DNA of 64,000 nt from Solea solea (GCF_958295425.1 NC_081134.1:4368054-4432053), one strand, 5' to 3'; positions 12,020 through 23,887 are shown, counted from the stretch's first letter. Notes: generated by a model from the sequence alone, not told the origin. A program made the numbers and translations.

Positions 12020-15000
12020 ATGGGAACATAATTTACATAATGTTCAATTAAAGACCTGAAACTTAGTAATACTGTACTTATCGAGACCAGACATCTGCTG
12101 TCTACATCAGAAGCCCCGCAATCTCGGGCCATTGCCCTTAGAAACAAATTAATCCTTAAACAAAAGCTGATGGGGAAACATCTAAAAAGAGATTTTTAAT
12201 TGCAGTTCTGTGATGGGATGAAAATCCCAGTCTCCAGCATTAAAAGTCTAATGTGCTGTGCTCCCATTCAACAACCTGAAACAGTGAACACTAATTGTTG
12301 CGCCGGCTTTAAATGTGTTGCCAATTGGTGCAGAACTGTCCAATTTCAGCGTCATTTGAAGGGATCTTGTTGGTAAAACAGCCCCAGACGCTGCCACTAT
12401 TTACCCCTGTTTAAGTGCAGTGTCCAGCAAATGACTAAAGGAAATTACTATCTGCAAAATATAATTCATGTCTTCAGCAGCATCAAATGAGCCCGAGGCT
12501 GCAGCGCAGATAAAGTTTGAAAGTAATGACAGAGCGACTGACAAATTATTGCTTTTCTGGTCTTTTCACAGTGGATGATGTGAAAAACTTAATCAAAGCT
12601 TTATCCTTTAACTGAGGCAATTTAAAGTTAATTCTACTCTGTTATCAGTGGGTTTTTTTTCCCCTTGAATTTCATGTCACTGAAATTTCAAGGTCCTCTT
12701 TCTTTCTTTATCTACAGTGTTTGGTTGTTTTTCCTTTTTTATTTCTTGTGTACACGCTAGAAAAACAAACCAAGAAATGTTTCTTTCACATCTTTTTCCA
12801 CCGATTTCTGTCCAGATTAATGTGAAACTCGCTTTTACATCAGTTTAAAAAATGCAGTAGCAATATTCCATACTTCTGTCTGAGTCACGATTCTCTCTCC
12901 ACAGAGCAGAGTTTAAACTAAATCCACAGGAAACAACATCTACAACCTGTGTTCTTACTGCTTGAGTGTATGTTTTCCAGCCACGGCTTGTAGATATGTC
13001 ATTAATTACACTTCAATCTGAGGGCAAATGCATAGCCAAGATCTGTGACCTGTTAAAAATGTATATATATATACATATATATGTATATATACATATGCAT
13101 TTATTTTATTGTTGTATTTGGCATTATTTATTATTATGGAGCTAATCCCACATGGAACAACAGACAAATACCCATTTTCCACAACATAAACATAGACAGG
13201 AACTTTACATTAAACTTTAAATTGTGAATATACTGTACCATTGCTGGAATTGAAGCCAGTATTTTTCGATTTAACATCTCTTGTAATCTCTGACAACAAA
13301 TCAGGGTCATTTTAGGACTTTAGGACGTCTCATTTAATTATTGTTAAAATAGAGAAGAAGAAAAAAGTGGTATAGGTCCATTTAATTTTATGTTGCACTC
13401 GCCTGTTTGTCTCACTGTCAACACAAACAGTCATGTTGAGTTTATGGCCTCAATTCTGCTGGTTTTTTTTTTTCGTTTTGGTAGTTTTCTCTCTGTGCTG
13501 ACACCTCTTTGAAATGTGCTGTGTATATAAAGTGTATTAATATTAATGGTAAACTGCAGTTGCTACAGCTTGAAACATAAAACATCACTTTCACGGCTCC
13601 ACACAGAGATTTAAGAGCCGCAAATGTGGAAACTGTTGTGGGGTAAATGTTTGTTGCTTTACTCCATCAACTCATTATTACGAAATCTATCGTTCCTGCA
13701 TCTTCAGCTGTAAAGTCAAAACTTAATAAGAGAAATGTCACCGTTTTATGGAACGCACAAACACAGGAGGCGACATGAAAAAACATGTTTTACTAATAAA
13801 TCAAGAGAGCTGCAGCGTCTTTTTGCTAAGTTTTAAGCTGGCGCTAATGAGGCTTGAGCTATCAAGGAAACATTGAAGGCTTTAAAACCTTCTCTATCAC
13901 TTTCAGTTAATGTAAATGATATAGAAATGTTGTAATTAAAAATATATTAGCACACTATAGCTATGGTGTTTTGGGTTGAGTGTCAGTACTGCAAGAAAGC
14001 AAGTGCTCTTCACGTATAAAGTGCTTAGGACAATATTAAAAACAACATATCTAAATGTGCAACCTATTAGGAACGAGACAAACTGGCCACAATAGAGAGG
14101 ATGTGGATTAAAAGTGGTTAATCTGGTGTTAAATCATTGCATTATGATGCCTTCAACTACTTTCACTTCATTAGATAACATTAGCCACGTGACTTGACTC
14201 GAGTCTGACTTAGTTCACAAATTTGGGGACTTGAGACTTCTTTGACTGATGTTGGTAAAATACTTTTTTTTTTCCTCAAAAATTGAGGGGTTAACATTAA
14301 AATGTTGTTTTTGAACAACTGAAAACACTGGGTGTGTGCTTTTGCAGGCCTGCGTACAAACCTGGCAACCAAGCGACACCAACACTGACACAGGAGTCAG
14401 TAATCTTGGTGAGTCAAAAACTGGTAATGATTAGTTTGTAAAACATGCCATTTTTTCCCTAATATTACTAATATATGAAATTAATTTCCACAGTTTAATG
14501 TAGGCCTAATGTCTGTATTCTTTATATTTTAGGCTCTGTATTTTTTATAAACAATTCAGTTGTATGGGACCATGAAGCAGAAACATTGTATGAGTAATAC
14601 AGTGTTTCTGTTACAGATAAAACTCTAGTTCATCCTTTTTTAAACATATTTAAATGTGGAATATGGGGGAAATCATCTTCATCTTCTATATTCATACGAC
14701 TTGACTTGATTTAATTTAAGACTTGCGTCTCATGTCTCGTGTGTGACTTCCATCTCTGATCTGCAGTGAATGAAAAAGGTACAAAAGCCCATGTAATAGA
14801 AATATGACTTGACTTGAGATAAATATGTACCTTGAGTAAATGAACGTTGCTATCTTCCAGCAGCAGCAGTGGTTAATAAAGACTCGCTGTTAATGTAAGC
14901 GAGCCATAAAAGACGAGTCTGTACCATGTATCACATCCCATGCATTTCTAATCCCCCTCATATTTAATGCAGAAGACATCCAGAGATGACACACTGTACT

Positions 15001-15120
15001 CCAGAGTAATCCAAGCAGAGATTCCCATCAAATATTACTCAGCGGGAAATAAACCATTAAACAAAACGGCCTTATCACCCTCCAGCAGCAGGTAGTCTCT
15101 TTAATTAACCCAGCCTCAAC
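12020..15120. other. Intergenic DNA just upstream of the gene, no gene recognised
   Basis: AT-rich sequence without a convincing reading frame. It contains a small TATACATA tract at 13065-13095 and no clear mobile element. Distal regulatory elements for the downstream sialyltransferase gene could lie here, but none can be identified from the sequence. Confidence 0.5.
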
Positions 15121-15204
15121 TCAGCTCTCCAGCACCTCAAACACGCGGGGCTTTAAGACCCGGAAGACAGACACGAGTGAACATCTGGCGCCTCGCTCTC
15201 CACT

Positions 15205-15339
15205 ATGAATTGCGACTGGGCTCCAGGCTGGAGACACACGGGCAGCGGCAGTCAGGCTGCTTTCACTGAGGAGCGGAGAGTGGACCGTGGGACGAGGACA
15301 GCGGTCAGAGGACAGACACTGGACACCATGAGACGATAA
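15205..15339 (+). other. Upstream ORF of 44 codons in the putative 5' leader
   Basis: ATG at 15205 opens a frame of 44 codons with a second in-frame ATG at 15328 (encoding only M-R-R), ending at TAA 15337-15339. The stop is 17 bases before the main start codon at 15357, and the frame differs from the main frame. If transcription begins upstream of 15205, this ORF could reduce or regulate translation. If it begins between 15205 and 15328, only the three-codon ORF remains. Confidence 0.4.
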
Positions 15340-15356
15340 AGACAGCACTCCGCAAA

Positions 15357-15371
15357 ATGAAGACACCCATG
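15357..15371 (+). CDS. ST6GALNAC5: ST6GALNAC5-like sialyltransferase, coding exon 1 (partial gene)
   Basis: ATG at 15357 encodes M-K-T-P-M and is followed directly by the donor GTAAAG at 15372, so this exon contributes only five codons (phase 0). I chose this start because exon 2 begins with R-H-G. The joined N-terminus M-K-T-P-M-R-H-G closely matches the ST6GALNAC5 N-terminus as I know it from mammals (M-K-T-L-M-R-H-G). The context has A at position -3, which is favourable for initiation. These residues form the short cytoplasmic tail of a type II Golgi membrane protein. The exon is too short for ordinary gene finders. What is seen is the ATG, the donor and the in-frame join; the assignment rests on recalled family sequence. 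Confidence 0.82.
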
Positions 15372-15477
15372 GTAAAGATCACCTCAGGCAACTGTCACTG
15401 TCTTTAAGTGCTCGTTTGTGTTCAGAGGAGCTCTGTGGTGGGATGAAAAGATTAGGATGTGGAACAATGTGGCGTCC

Positions 15478-15515
15478 AGCTGTGCGCTCCGTGCGCTCCG
15501 TGCGCTCTGTGCGCC
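15478..15515. repeat. Short GC-rich tandem repeat (unit about 10 bp, four copies)
   Basis: The unit 'gtgcgctccg' is repeated with small changes just inside intron 1, about 110 bp after the donor site. It is rich in CpG and lies within the presumed promoter-proximal region. Confidence 0.8.
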
Positions 15516-16080
15516 ACGAAAACCTCTGGCTTGGCGTGGACCACAGCGCGCTGCCTGTTTGTTTTCCTGCGCGTTAATGCGAAGGACTGGTATTTGTGAT
15601 GATGATGAGGAGGATGATGATGATGTTTTGTTGCTTTAATATGACTTGAACCCAGTTTGGATGAAACATCCCAAACATTAAAAACAAAAAAACATGGCAC
15701 AGTTGCCAAACAAATGAAAAGTGTCTTCTTTTTTTAAAAAGAAAAATTCTGTAGTTCAAAGTCAGGAACCTGGTTTGAATATTGACCTGTGACACTCATT
15801 GTAAATCAGTTTTTTTGATTGCATGCAGGTTAAAGGTGACCGTTACCCGCCTGTCAATGTCTGTATCCCTGTAATAAATCAGTAAGAGTTGTTTGTGTGT
15901 TGTTTTCCTTTTAAAGCTGCAGTGTGTAACTCCTGGGGATGTGTGTTGTTGTTGATGTCATTTATTCTGCCTCGGTGTGGTCTGTGTGAACAGAAATGAT
16001 GTGACTGAGGGAGCTTTTGTGTGCATACAGCTGCAGCACAGGGGCACAGGAGTGGGGGCAAGAAGGAATCATTTTGTCAG

Positions 16081-16460
16081 TAGCCCTTTTTCCTCCTTTT
16101 CCACTTATTAACAGGAACTTATTTCAAAATTCCCGGTAGTCTGTGTGGTTTGCATTTCCACTGCACCTCAAAGTCCCGGAAAATGACACTCGGCCGTTTT
16201 GTGTCCTGAAGATCCTGGACCTCTGGACGTCCATCCACTCCATCCTTTTCTTTTGCTCCATAGTTTTCAAGTTCTTCTTTCCTCGTCTTCTTTTAAAGGT
16301 CTTGTTTAAAGGTTAGTTGTGTTCCACCAATCTATAACTTCCTGGTAATCTGAAAAGTCCCTAGTCGCGAGTTGGTATTTTGGAATTTCGGTGGAAACGC
16401 GCCAAGGTTTTTCAAAATCCCGGGTAAATGAGAAAAGTTCCTGTGGTGGAAAAGGTGCTA
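16081..16460. mobile_element. Small non-autonomous inverted-repeat element in intron 1
   Basis: The left end reads 'tagccctttttcctccttttccac' in broken form and then 'aacaggaact'. The reverse complement of the right end reads 'tagcaccttttccaccacaggaact'. Internal halves also mirror each other around 'aaaatcccgg'/'aaattcccgg' and 'tttccac'. This long imperfect palindrome with no coding capacity looks like a foldback-type or MITE-like element. The ends and family are approximate. It stops about 380 bp before exon 2. Confidence 0.5.
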
Positions 16461-16840
16461 ATCTGCAGAACAACCCACTGAGCTTCACTGAGCTTCTCCA
16501 TGGTCACATCTTTGTATTTTCACGTGTCATACTCAAACCTGTGTGCAGGTTGTGTCTCACTTTACTTGCAAAATGTTTGCTGTTCCCTCCGTTTGTCTTG
16601 ACATGAGATCTTAAAACCACAATACTGAGAAACACAGAGCGTCGTGTTGAGCTGACAGGCTTAATCAATGTTGTGTGAACTCATTTGACAATGGTTTGAA
16701 TGTGAAGTTGTTAATGATGATGTCTGCCTGTGATAGCAGGCTACATCTCACCAGCCATTATGCCTACAGGTGCAGCCTCAACTCCCTTTTTTCCCCCAAC
16801 TGGACTAATTTGTCAGCATCTGCTTGTGTCTTTGTGTCAG

Positions 16841-17053
16841 CGCCATGGGGTAACCGTGCTTCTCGTGCTTCTCCTGTGCGCCAGCTTGTTCCTCGTATAC
16901 AATGGAAGCTTCAACATCGCTTCCAGGGACGCTAACGACACGCACGTCCAACAGCATGAACAGCTGCGGCGGCGGCCCACTGAAGCCTCCGTCAGGGTGG
17001 CCAAGCCTCATCCCCCGGTTCTCCAGGGATACAGTGGCATCATCGACCACAAG
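16841..17053 (+). CDS. ST6GALNAC5: ST6GALNAC5-like sialyltransferase, coding exon 2 (membrane anchor and stem)
   Basis: This exon has 71 codons (residues 6-76), acceptor 'tgtgtcag' before 16841 and donor GTAAAC after 17053, with both boundaries in phase 0. Residues 9-25 (V-T-V-L-L-V ... F-L-V-Y) form a hydrophobic signal anchor, as expected of a type II Golgi glycosyltransferase. N-glycosylation sequons lie just beyond it (N26-G-S, N37-D-T). The rest is a polar stem rich in Q, R and P and ends with L-Q-G-Y-S-G-I-I-D-H-K, which resembles the end of the ST6GALNAC5 stem before the catalytic domain. The stem is the least conserved part of the family, so divergence here is expected. The frame is open upstream of the acceptor to an ATG at 16730, which could in principle be an alternative start. 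Confidence 0.85.
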
Positions 17054-17604
17054 GTAAACAGATGTGGTCCTGTGCATCTTCCATAATGAAGGAATGGGAA
17101 CTGGGGAATTAGTGACGTAGCTAATGATGCATTGACTGCAAAGACTGTGCAGGTGAAGCCAGTTGAACTTTCTTTAATTTGCAACCAGATTTATTTGCAC
17201 CACTTTCTGTTCTATTTGAACATTTGTCTCCCCTGGCTTTTAAACCTTTACAAGAAACTGTTTCATTTCTATCAAATATTTGCCACCACTTTTTTTTTGG
17301 TGTGGTTAGTGCATCTGAACCTTTTTCATTTGCACTTTTCCCACCTGATGCCATTTTATTTGCCCCGAATATTCCCCTTATTCACCTAAAACTGTCTTAT
17401 TTGCTTTGTCTACCAGATACCGTTTTTGCATTTGCACAAAGCATTCGTATTCCCCACATGAAACCATTCTACTTGCACCACTTTCTCTACCATTTTATGT
17501 GCACCACATCTTCTCTTTCTCTAACCTGAAACAAATGCTCAAATTCAAGATCACACACCTTTCCGTCTGTCTAATGATCAGTAGTCTTCTACATGCAAAC
17601 CTCT

Positions 17605-17642
<38 letters not shown>

Positions 17643-20600
17643 TCCCTCTGTCATTTATCACAATTTTCTTTAACACGGTGTTGCATGACACTCAGTAGCC
17701 ACCTGTCTTTACTAATAACAGCTTAGACGTAGAAAAGAAATCCTTGGTTGCGTTCTTACACTCTAATTGATAAACCCCAGAGACCTGCAGCTCAGTGAAC
17801 CCTGACGTCACTGCTGGGTAGTATTGACTTCCATCTATTTACCAAGGCAGGAGAAAACAATCAATGTGAGTACTGGGGAGTGAAGGTACTGCAAGTAAAG
17901 TAGACCTAATCACCCTGTAAAGGGTTCTTTTTAGTCTGTTTTTGGTTTTTTTTAAGGGGAACGTACAGCAGCATTATGCTCCTCTGTGGGGCAATTTGGT
18001 TGATAATGGTTTGTGAAGCGGTCTGCACCACTGACCCACATAATGGATGCAACAGTTCTGCAGTAATTGGATTTAAGATGTTTAGAGTGTAGAGAAAGGG
18101 AAAGTTTGGAAGGCTCGTGCACAGACACAAGTCTAACCAAGAAGTAGCACTTTATTGAGCGGCCACCAGGGGGCGATACAGCTGTGTAAAAGGGTCCATA
18201 TGTGGGGGAAAAGTAGCCTAGTTCTCACTCGATTGTTATTGTCTTTAAAACATTAACCCGTCTTTGTCAATATCATGGCATCGATTTTGTAAATGAAGTT
18301 CCAATTTAGAGGAAAATAAATGAAAAAGGGGACATGAGTGTGATTGACAGCTGGTATTATCCAATAAGTGTGGTTTTACAAGCGAAAGACTACATCCTCT
18401 TTTTCTTACATTCAGTCTATGGGGTAGAAAATAACTACAAATGATGTCTCACTGTTGTTTTACATGTCACTGTAATCACTGTGTTGCTTTGGGAGCTTTG
18501 AAAGTCTCTGTAGTTGTTTTGTTGGATTTTGACTCTGTTGTGCTGAATGATGCTGCTGGACTCGGTCGTGTTCTGAACTTCCTTTGATTCAATTTTGAAC
18601 AGAGAAGATGGAGGAGTCACTTCAAACAGAGCCTTGAGTCTCGGGTCTCTCTGACCCCCACAACCATGTGTTTGTGTCCAGCTTTCCACAGCAGAACAAC
18701 ACTCACACAAACACACAAATATCTGTGGGTGGAAGAAAAAACATGCATTGAATCACCACATCATGCCGTAAAATGATTTAAATATGAGTCATTTGAATAA
18801 TATGAATAATCTGTGAGGATGAGACAACTATTCCTCTTTAACGCCTTTCATGTGGAAGACACTATGTTCTTGAATGTCATAAAAAAGCAGCCTGGTTTAT
18901 AAATGAACTTTAGCTAAATTAAACACCAGGGGCTCTGGAGAGTCACTTAATCTTGTGACAGAGCAAAGCACGTTGGCAACAGAAGGTGGAACAATTATTC
19001 TTTTAGAAAAGTCCTCACAGGTGCAGAAAACAAGTATATAAACTTATCATGCACGCTGCTGCTGACGACCGTGAAAAGTTCAGCTGGTGGGATTCTTCAC
19101 TCCAAACGTTTCAATTTGGAATCATTCCGTCTTTAGTGTCCTATTAAATCACTGTGTTACAGGGAAAGCTTGTGTCATCAATCTGCCGAAAGATTGATAA
19201 AAGATAAAATCACTCGTTTATAAGCTGCCATTACAGTCACATGTTTTTATTCTAAGTAACTTGGTGCTTAGCTGTCGTCTGAAATAAGGGCAAACTGACC
19301 CAAAATGGAAAACTTAAGAACCAAGTGACCAAAAAAAAGGAAACTCATAACTGATTCTCTTTCCACTGTCACTCTCTGATACATTGCCATTTCAAATCAC
19401 TCTAATCAAATCTAAAGTCTAAATTTCCCATTTAAAGCATCAACAAGGCTGCATGATGACATCGACGTGCTGCATGCTCCCAAAAATGAATGACCGTGGG
19501 GACGGTACGTACTGACAACCATGTGCGAACATGCATCCTCAAGCAGTACATGAGCGTCTATATATATATCTACAGTATCTCCATTGTATCCACTTAACTT
19601 TGGATCAAATCTGGGCCTTGAGGTGCTGTTAACAATTCTAACAAAGACTTCCAGATAATTTGGCTCAGATAACCGGTTAAAATGGGAGATTTCTTCTCGT
19701 CAGAGCTGTGTGTAGAGTGTGGTTATAACTAACAGGATAATAATTAAAGGTGAATATATAGCACACTAAAATCCAGTTCAGTCTTGCACAGAGTTGCGGT
19801 CAGTATCCCAGATGTTTAGATTTTGGTCTTTGGATTCCAATTATTTAGTCATGCAGTTCAAGCCGAGTGGAGCACAAATGAATATAAAACGAGTCTGTCA
19901 TATTTTAATACAGCTGATGGGACATGCAGCAGCATCTTTTTTTTTTTCCCCCTCACTGCCTGAAATGTCAATATCCAGTGACCGTGTACGTTTTGATTTT
20001 ATGAGGATTTGTCTGTAATGCGTCAGTAAACCCAGCTATGGATGAGAATTGATTTTCTCCCAGTGACGGGAGCAGTCGAGCATCATAACTAAACTGCCAA
20101 TTTATTTTTTCTCTTGGCAATAAACTTATTGACATTTTGGTGACAAGGGACATCAATTGGCCACGGCTTTCCCTGAACATCATTTATGCTTCTTCAAACC
20201 TGCTATTATGCTACCCTTCACATTCTGTCACTGCAAGCTGCAATCAATACTTTGTGCTATGAATTCTACTTGCTACTACAGCATGTGTCGGGACAGCGTT
20301 TACATAGTTTGCTTTCAGTTGCGTTTTCTCCTCCCTGCAGTTTGACAACCCGGCTGAGCTCTATCTGCACATTTCCAGGCATGCGAAAGTCGTTGCCTTT
20401 GCATTGCATTTGTTCTCCCGTGGTGCTGAAAGATCAGCGTTTGTAAAAGAATCGTATGACATGGACATTTGTCTTCCTCATCGTTCCTTGCTGACCTCTC
20501 TGCCATATTGATCTTTCAAAGATATCAGCTGGCTGGCACGCCGGGTGCAGTGCTCGGAAGCCTTTGACCATTTCACTTTATCTTCCACAGAGTATTGAAC

Positions 20601-21519
20601 TCACCACCACCCAAGAAACATTTTGATGCCTATAGGTTTTCTGCACTCTCTTGGTCAAGACATTAAACATTTTCCATAAAATCTGGTTGAACTACTCTTG
20701 TGGGGCTGTAAACCAAAGTTTTAGCAACTAAATTTATGCATGTGAAATCTATTAAATGAACCCAAGGGGTTTCAAAGTAGCCATTTTGATTTAGGTTTGA
20801 ATAAAAGCTCATTTATTTCTGTGCAGCCCCACTGGTTGCATTGGGCTTGGGCTGTGAAAACTGTGGGGGAAAAGGACAAGATAAGGGAAGCATAGAAAAA
20901 AAAGAAATAGGACCGGGATGAAAAGGGAAAGAGACGCTTGTGAAGTAAAGGCAAAGAGAGAAAACTAGGAAAGGGTGAGGATGGAGAGAATGATAAAAGA
21001 ATGTATGACCTAAGAAAGGTTCAGCCGGGGACAATGAGACAAGGCAGAGACAGACACAAGTGAAAGATAGAGAGTGAACTCCCATAGGACTTGCTTTGTA
21101 TTTTCTCTGTGTGGAGGAGGACGAGGAGGAGGAAGAGGAAGAGGGGGTGAGGAATCCACACTCCCCTGTCTCTCTGTGGAGACGCAAGGATGAGGCCGTG
21201 ATTGCCTCTCTGACACTAGAATCATACAGATTCCTAACTGATATCCTGCAAGTCAGGTGAAGACGACGTAATGGAGGAGACTTCAGACGAGAGCGAGGGA
21301 GTCTTATCAAACACGAGAGGTGCCCTCATGTCAAGCTGGAAAGGCATCAGCCAGCCTTTCTTCCTGTTAAACAAGACACAGGATGTATTTCATATGATTA
21401 AAAGTCAGACCTTTGGCTTCTCAACAGACAAAATCCACCAACGTGTGATACGTAAAGTGTCATTCCACCAGGTTAGCACAGAGAAAGCAAACATTCACTA
21501 CGTTTACCGCAGTCTGTAC
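17054..21519 (+). other. Intron 2, first part: no gene recognised
   Basis: Start of the 29,359-bp intron 2 (17054-46412). It contains a (GA)n tract at 17608-17640, a short-repeat-like segment at about 18145-18430 that opens with 'gccaccagggggcgatacag', and purine-rich stretches near 21110-21155. A 165-codon frame on the minus strand at 20813-21310 is low-complexity Ser/Pro-rich and is not convincing as a gene. Confidence 0.6.
17608..17640. repeat. (GA)n microsatellite
   Basis: A perfect alternating GA tract of about 33 bp in intron 2, about 550 bp after the exon 2 donor. Confidence 0.95.
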
Positions 21520-22080
21520 GTTTACATGCGTGTTAATAGTCCGATTTCAGTCGGACTACGACAATAATTTGGTTTTCTTAATGTATTAATTGTTTTTTTT
21601 AATGTAAAGCTAGTCTTAGTCAGACTAACATACCTGGATAATGGGATTCATAGTCTGATTACTCCTGCATGTATACGCTTATTTGGACTGGACTCAGACT
21701 TGGTGTTCTGCACATGCACCAAAATTTCCTCTCTGGTCTTTGACTCTGAGGTAGAAGGAGACGACGTATAAACTGCAGGACTGATGCTGGAAAAGAACAA
21801 ACAACATAATGGCGTCGGCTACAGCGAAAGCTACAGACGATTAACATGTACAGCAGGTATGAAACATACAGAACCATCTCACCGTCCATCTCGCCATTCG
21901 CCGCTTTTCTGTGATGTAAAGGTCAACAGGAAACTGATTCAATGTGCACTAGCCTATAGAGAGATACAGCGCCACCTATGGAGATGGAGTCAGACGTACA
22001 CGGCCAATAAATCGATTTTCTCCTCAGCATTTATACGATTGTCTTAGTCGGACTAGCTCGATTAAACTGTGCATGTAAAC
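21520..22080. mobile_element. Non-autonomous DNA-transposon-like element with terminal inverted repeats
   Basis: The left end starts 'gtttacatgc' and the right end finishes with its exact complement 'gcatgtaaac'. Inside each end, further matched blocks follow (left 'agtcggactacgacaat', right reverse complement 'agtccgactaagacaat'). The 561-bp interior has no long open frame. A related fragment lies at 52345-52480 and shares the 'agtcggacta' and 'tacctgaataatgcaattca' type blocks ('tacctggataatgggattca' here). Flanking target duplications are not obvious. The superfamily is not determined. Confidence 0.6.
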
Positions 22081-22340
22081 ACACTGAAAGTCAATTCACC
22101 TCCTGTCTCACAAGGTTATTGAATGTTTTCTAAATATCCTGAATCCAGATCCGTGTCCAGATCACCGTCAAATAAACATTTATTCTTGTGCCATAACCTT
22201 CATCCCCAGAAAATGTCACCAAATCAAGTTATGCTGCACAAAAACAAACAAAAAAGGAACAAAAGAAAATAGAGACTGAGGGGTATGCCATGTTAATTGT
22301 GTCTAAGTTTACCCTGGCAAGACGTGTAGTATTTAGAGTA

Positions 22341-22650
22341 AGGGCAGCACAGTGTTTAGGTCGCACTTCACATCAAGATTGGTTTGAATCCCAGTTCAGG
22401 GGCTTCTCTGTTTGGAATTATCATGTTCACAGCTGTACTTAGTAAGTGGAACACATTAATACTAGGTCTAAATGGGGTCTAAATTGATTGTAGGTGTGAA
22501 TGTGAGTGTTAAATGGGTGCTGGCTCTGAGATAGACTGGCAGCTGGTCCAGGGTGAGCCTTGCTTCCTACCCTACGTCTGCTGGGACTGACTCCAGCTCC
22601 CCCCGCGACCCTCATGTGGAGGATAAAGCGGCAGAAAATTGATGCATGGG
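22341..22650 (-). repeat. 'taccgctttatcc' dispersed repeat, reverse orientation
   Basis: It reads in reverse relative to the copies at 8937 and 54473. It ends with 'gcgaccctcatgtggaggat' and 'aaagcggcag', and includes 'attgattgtaggtgtgaatg' and 'tggcagctggtccagggtga'. It is diverged from the other copies. Confidence 0.65.
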
Positions 22651-23811
22651 TGGAAGTTTTGACCTAATGGTGGCATGAGATGAAAAGTAAGAGGATCACT
22701 GAAGTTTTTATAACTCAGCATGCCAAAAACCAACAGATGTGAAAAAAAAACCTGAAGAAATTACAAAAGCAAGGCTTTTCTGTAAAAACTGCAGACAGGG
22801 TTGGTGTTCGACATACTATGTCTGACTACAGGTAGGACTTTGCCTGAAGGCATAAGTCAAGGAGAAGGAAAGCCATCTGTGCCGTGGAGACATGACAAGG
22901 CATCATTCTCACAGCTTTGGTGACAGCTGGAGAAGAGTGCGATATTTAATATTTCATCTCAGACAGCGCATCTTCTTTGGTTTTCTCCGAGTAACACAGC
23001 CATTTTTCACTCTTCATTAAGATTTTGCCACGCAGTCAGCCAGCTGGATAGCAAGACAGAAAACTCCCCAATTAAGCCGTTATAGCCAAGGACTCTGTAG
23101 TCATTTTATGTGCGTTAACAGTGTTTGTGAAGTCTGCAGGGCTGTGTGTCTGTGTGTACACATCTGTGCATGTTTATGTGTGTGTGTGTGGGGGGGGGGG
23201 GTGAGGCCTGTCTTTGTGTTTGTATCATTAGAAGTTCTAAGTTTTTGAGAGCTGGACAAAACATTACAGACGGATAACTCCTGCTTTCATAGAGAGACCT
23301 TGTTAGAATGCTGAAAATGCTCGTTTTGACTGAAGAGAAAAGAATATTGGTTTCGTCATGCCACAGTGGCCCAATTGGGGCATAGTCAACTTATCTCATG
23401 TGCATTTTGCTCCCAAAAAAAAACATAAAACAGCTTCAGGCTCTGTCCAACGTAGGCCTGGAAAGCAATTATGGATGAAGGAGGCAGGGGAGGGAGGCAG
23501 CTTCTCGATAAGCATTCCCTCAATGGAGTAATCTCACACTTGGTGCCTCTTAGCATTCTGTGGTTAGGGAATCACTGGAGGAGTCATACATTTTCAACAT
23601 AAAAGAAGTGGAGGGAAATGTCTCGAAGCACGTGTCATGAGCTGAATAGTGGTTTCATGCTTCAATGTCTTTTAACCTTTGGTGCTTGGTAAGCTGTAGG
23701 CGGCGGGGGACCCTCCTCATTTGGCCGCAAAGAGACCATAAAGGATCTGGAAAGGTTAAAATATGAGAAATGGATGATACCTTTTGCCACAACGTCAGGA
23801 GATAGATGATG

Positions 23812-23887
<76 letters not shown>

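Larger units (their letters stand above)
15120..15371 (+). promoter_or_regulatory. ST6GALNAC5: Putative promoter and 5' leader of the ST6GALNAC5-like gene
   Basis: GC content and CpG frequency rise here relative to the AT-rich flanks and stay raised to about 15560, which suits a CpG-type vertebrate promoter. I see no convincing TATA box. The transcription start cannot be placed. The leader immediately before the start codon contains an upstream open reading frame at 15205-15339. Confidence 0.45.
15372..16840 (+). other. Intron 1 of the ST6GALNAC5-like gene
   Basis: A 1,469-bp phase-0 intron with donor GTAAAG and acceptor 'ctttgtgtcag'. It opens in the CpG-rich promoter zone, where a GTGCGCTCC-like unit is repeated four times (about 15480-15515). 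It contains an inverted-repeat element at 16081-16460. The remainder has no recognised feature. Confidence 0.8.

Noticed and set aside
20813..21310. 165-codon minus-strand frame
   Set aside because: Low-complexity Ser/Pro/Phe-rich translation of purine-rich DNA, with overlapping alternatives.
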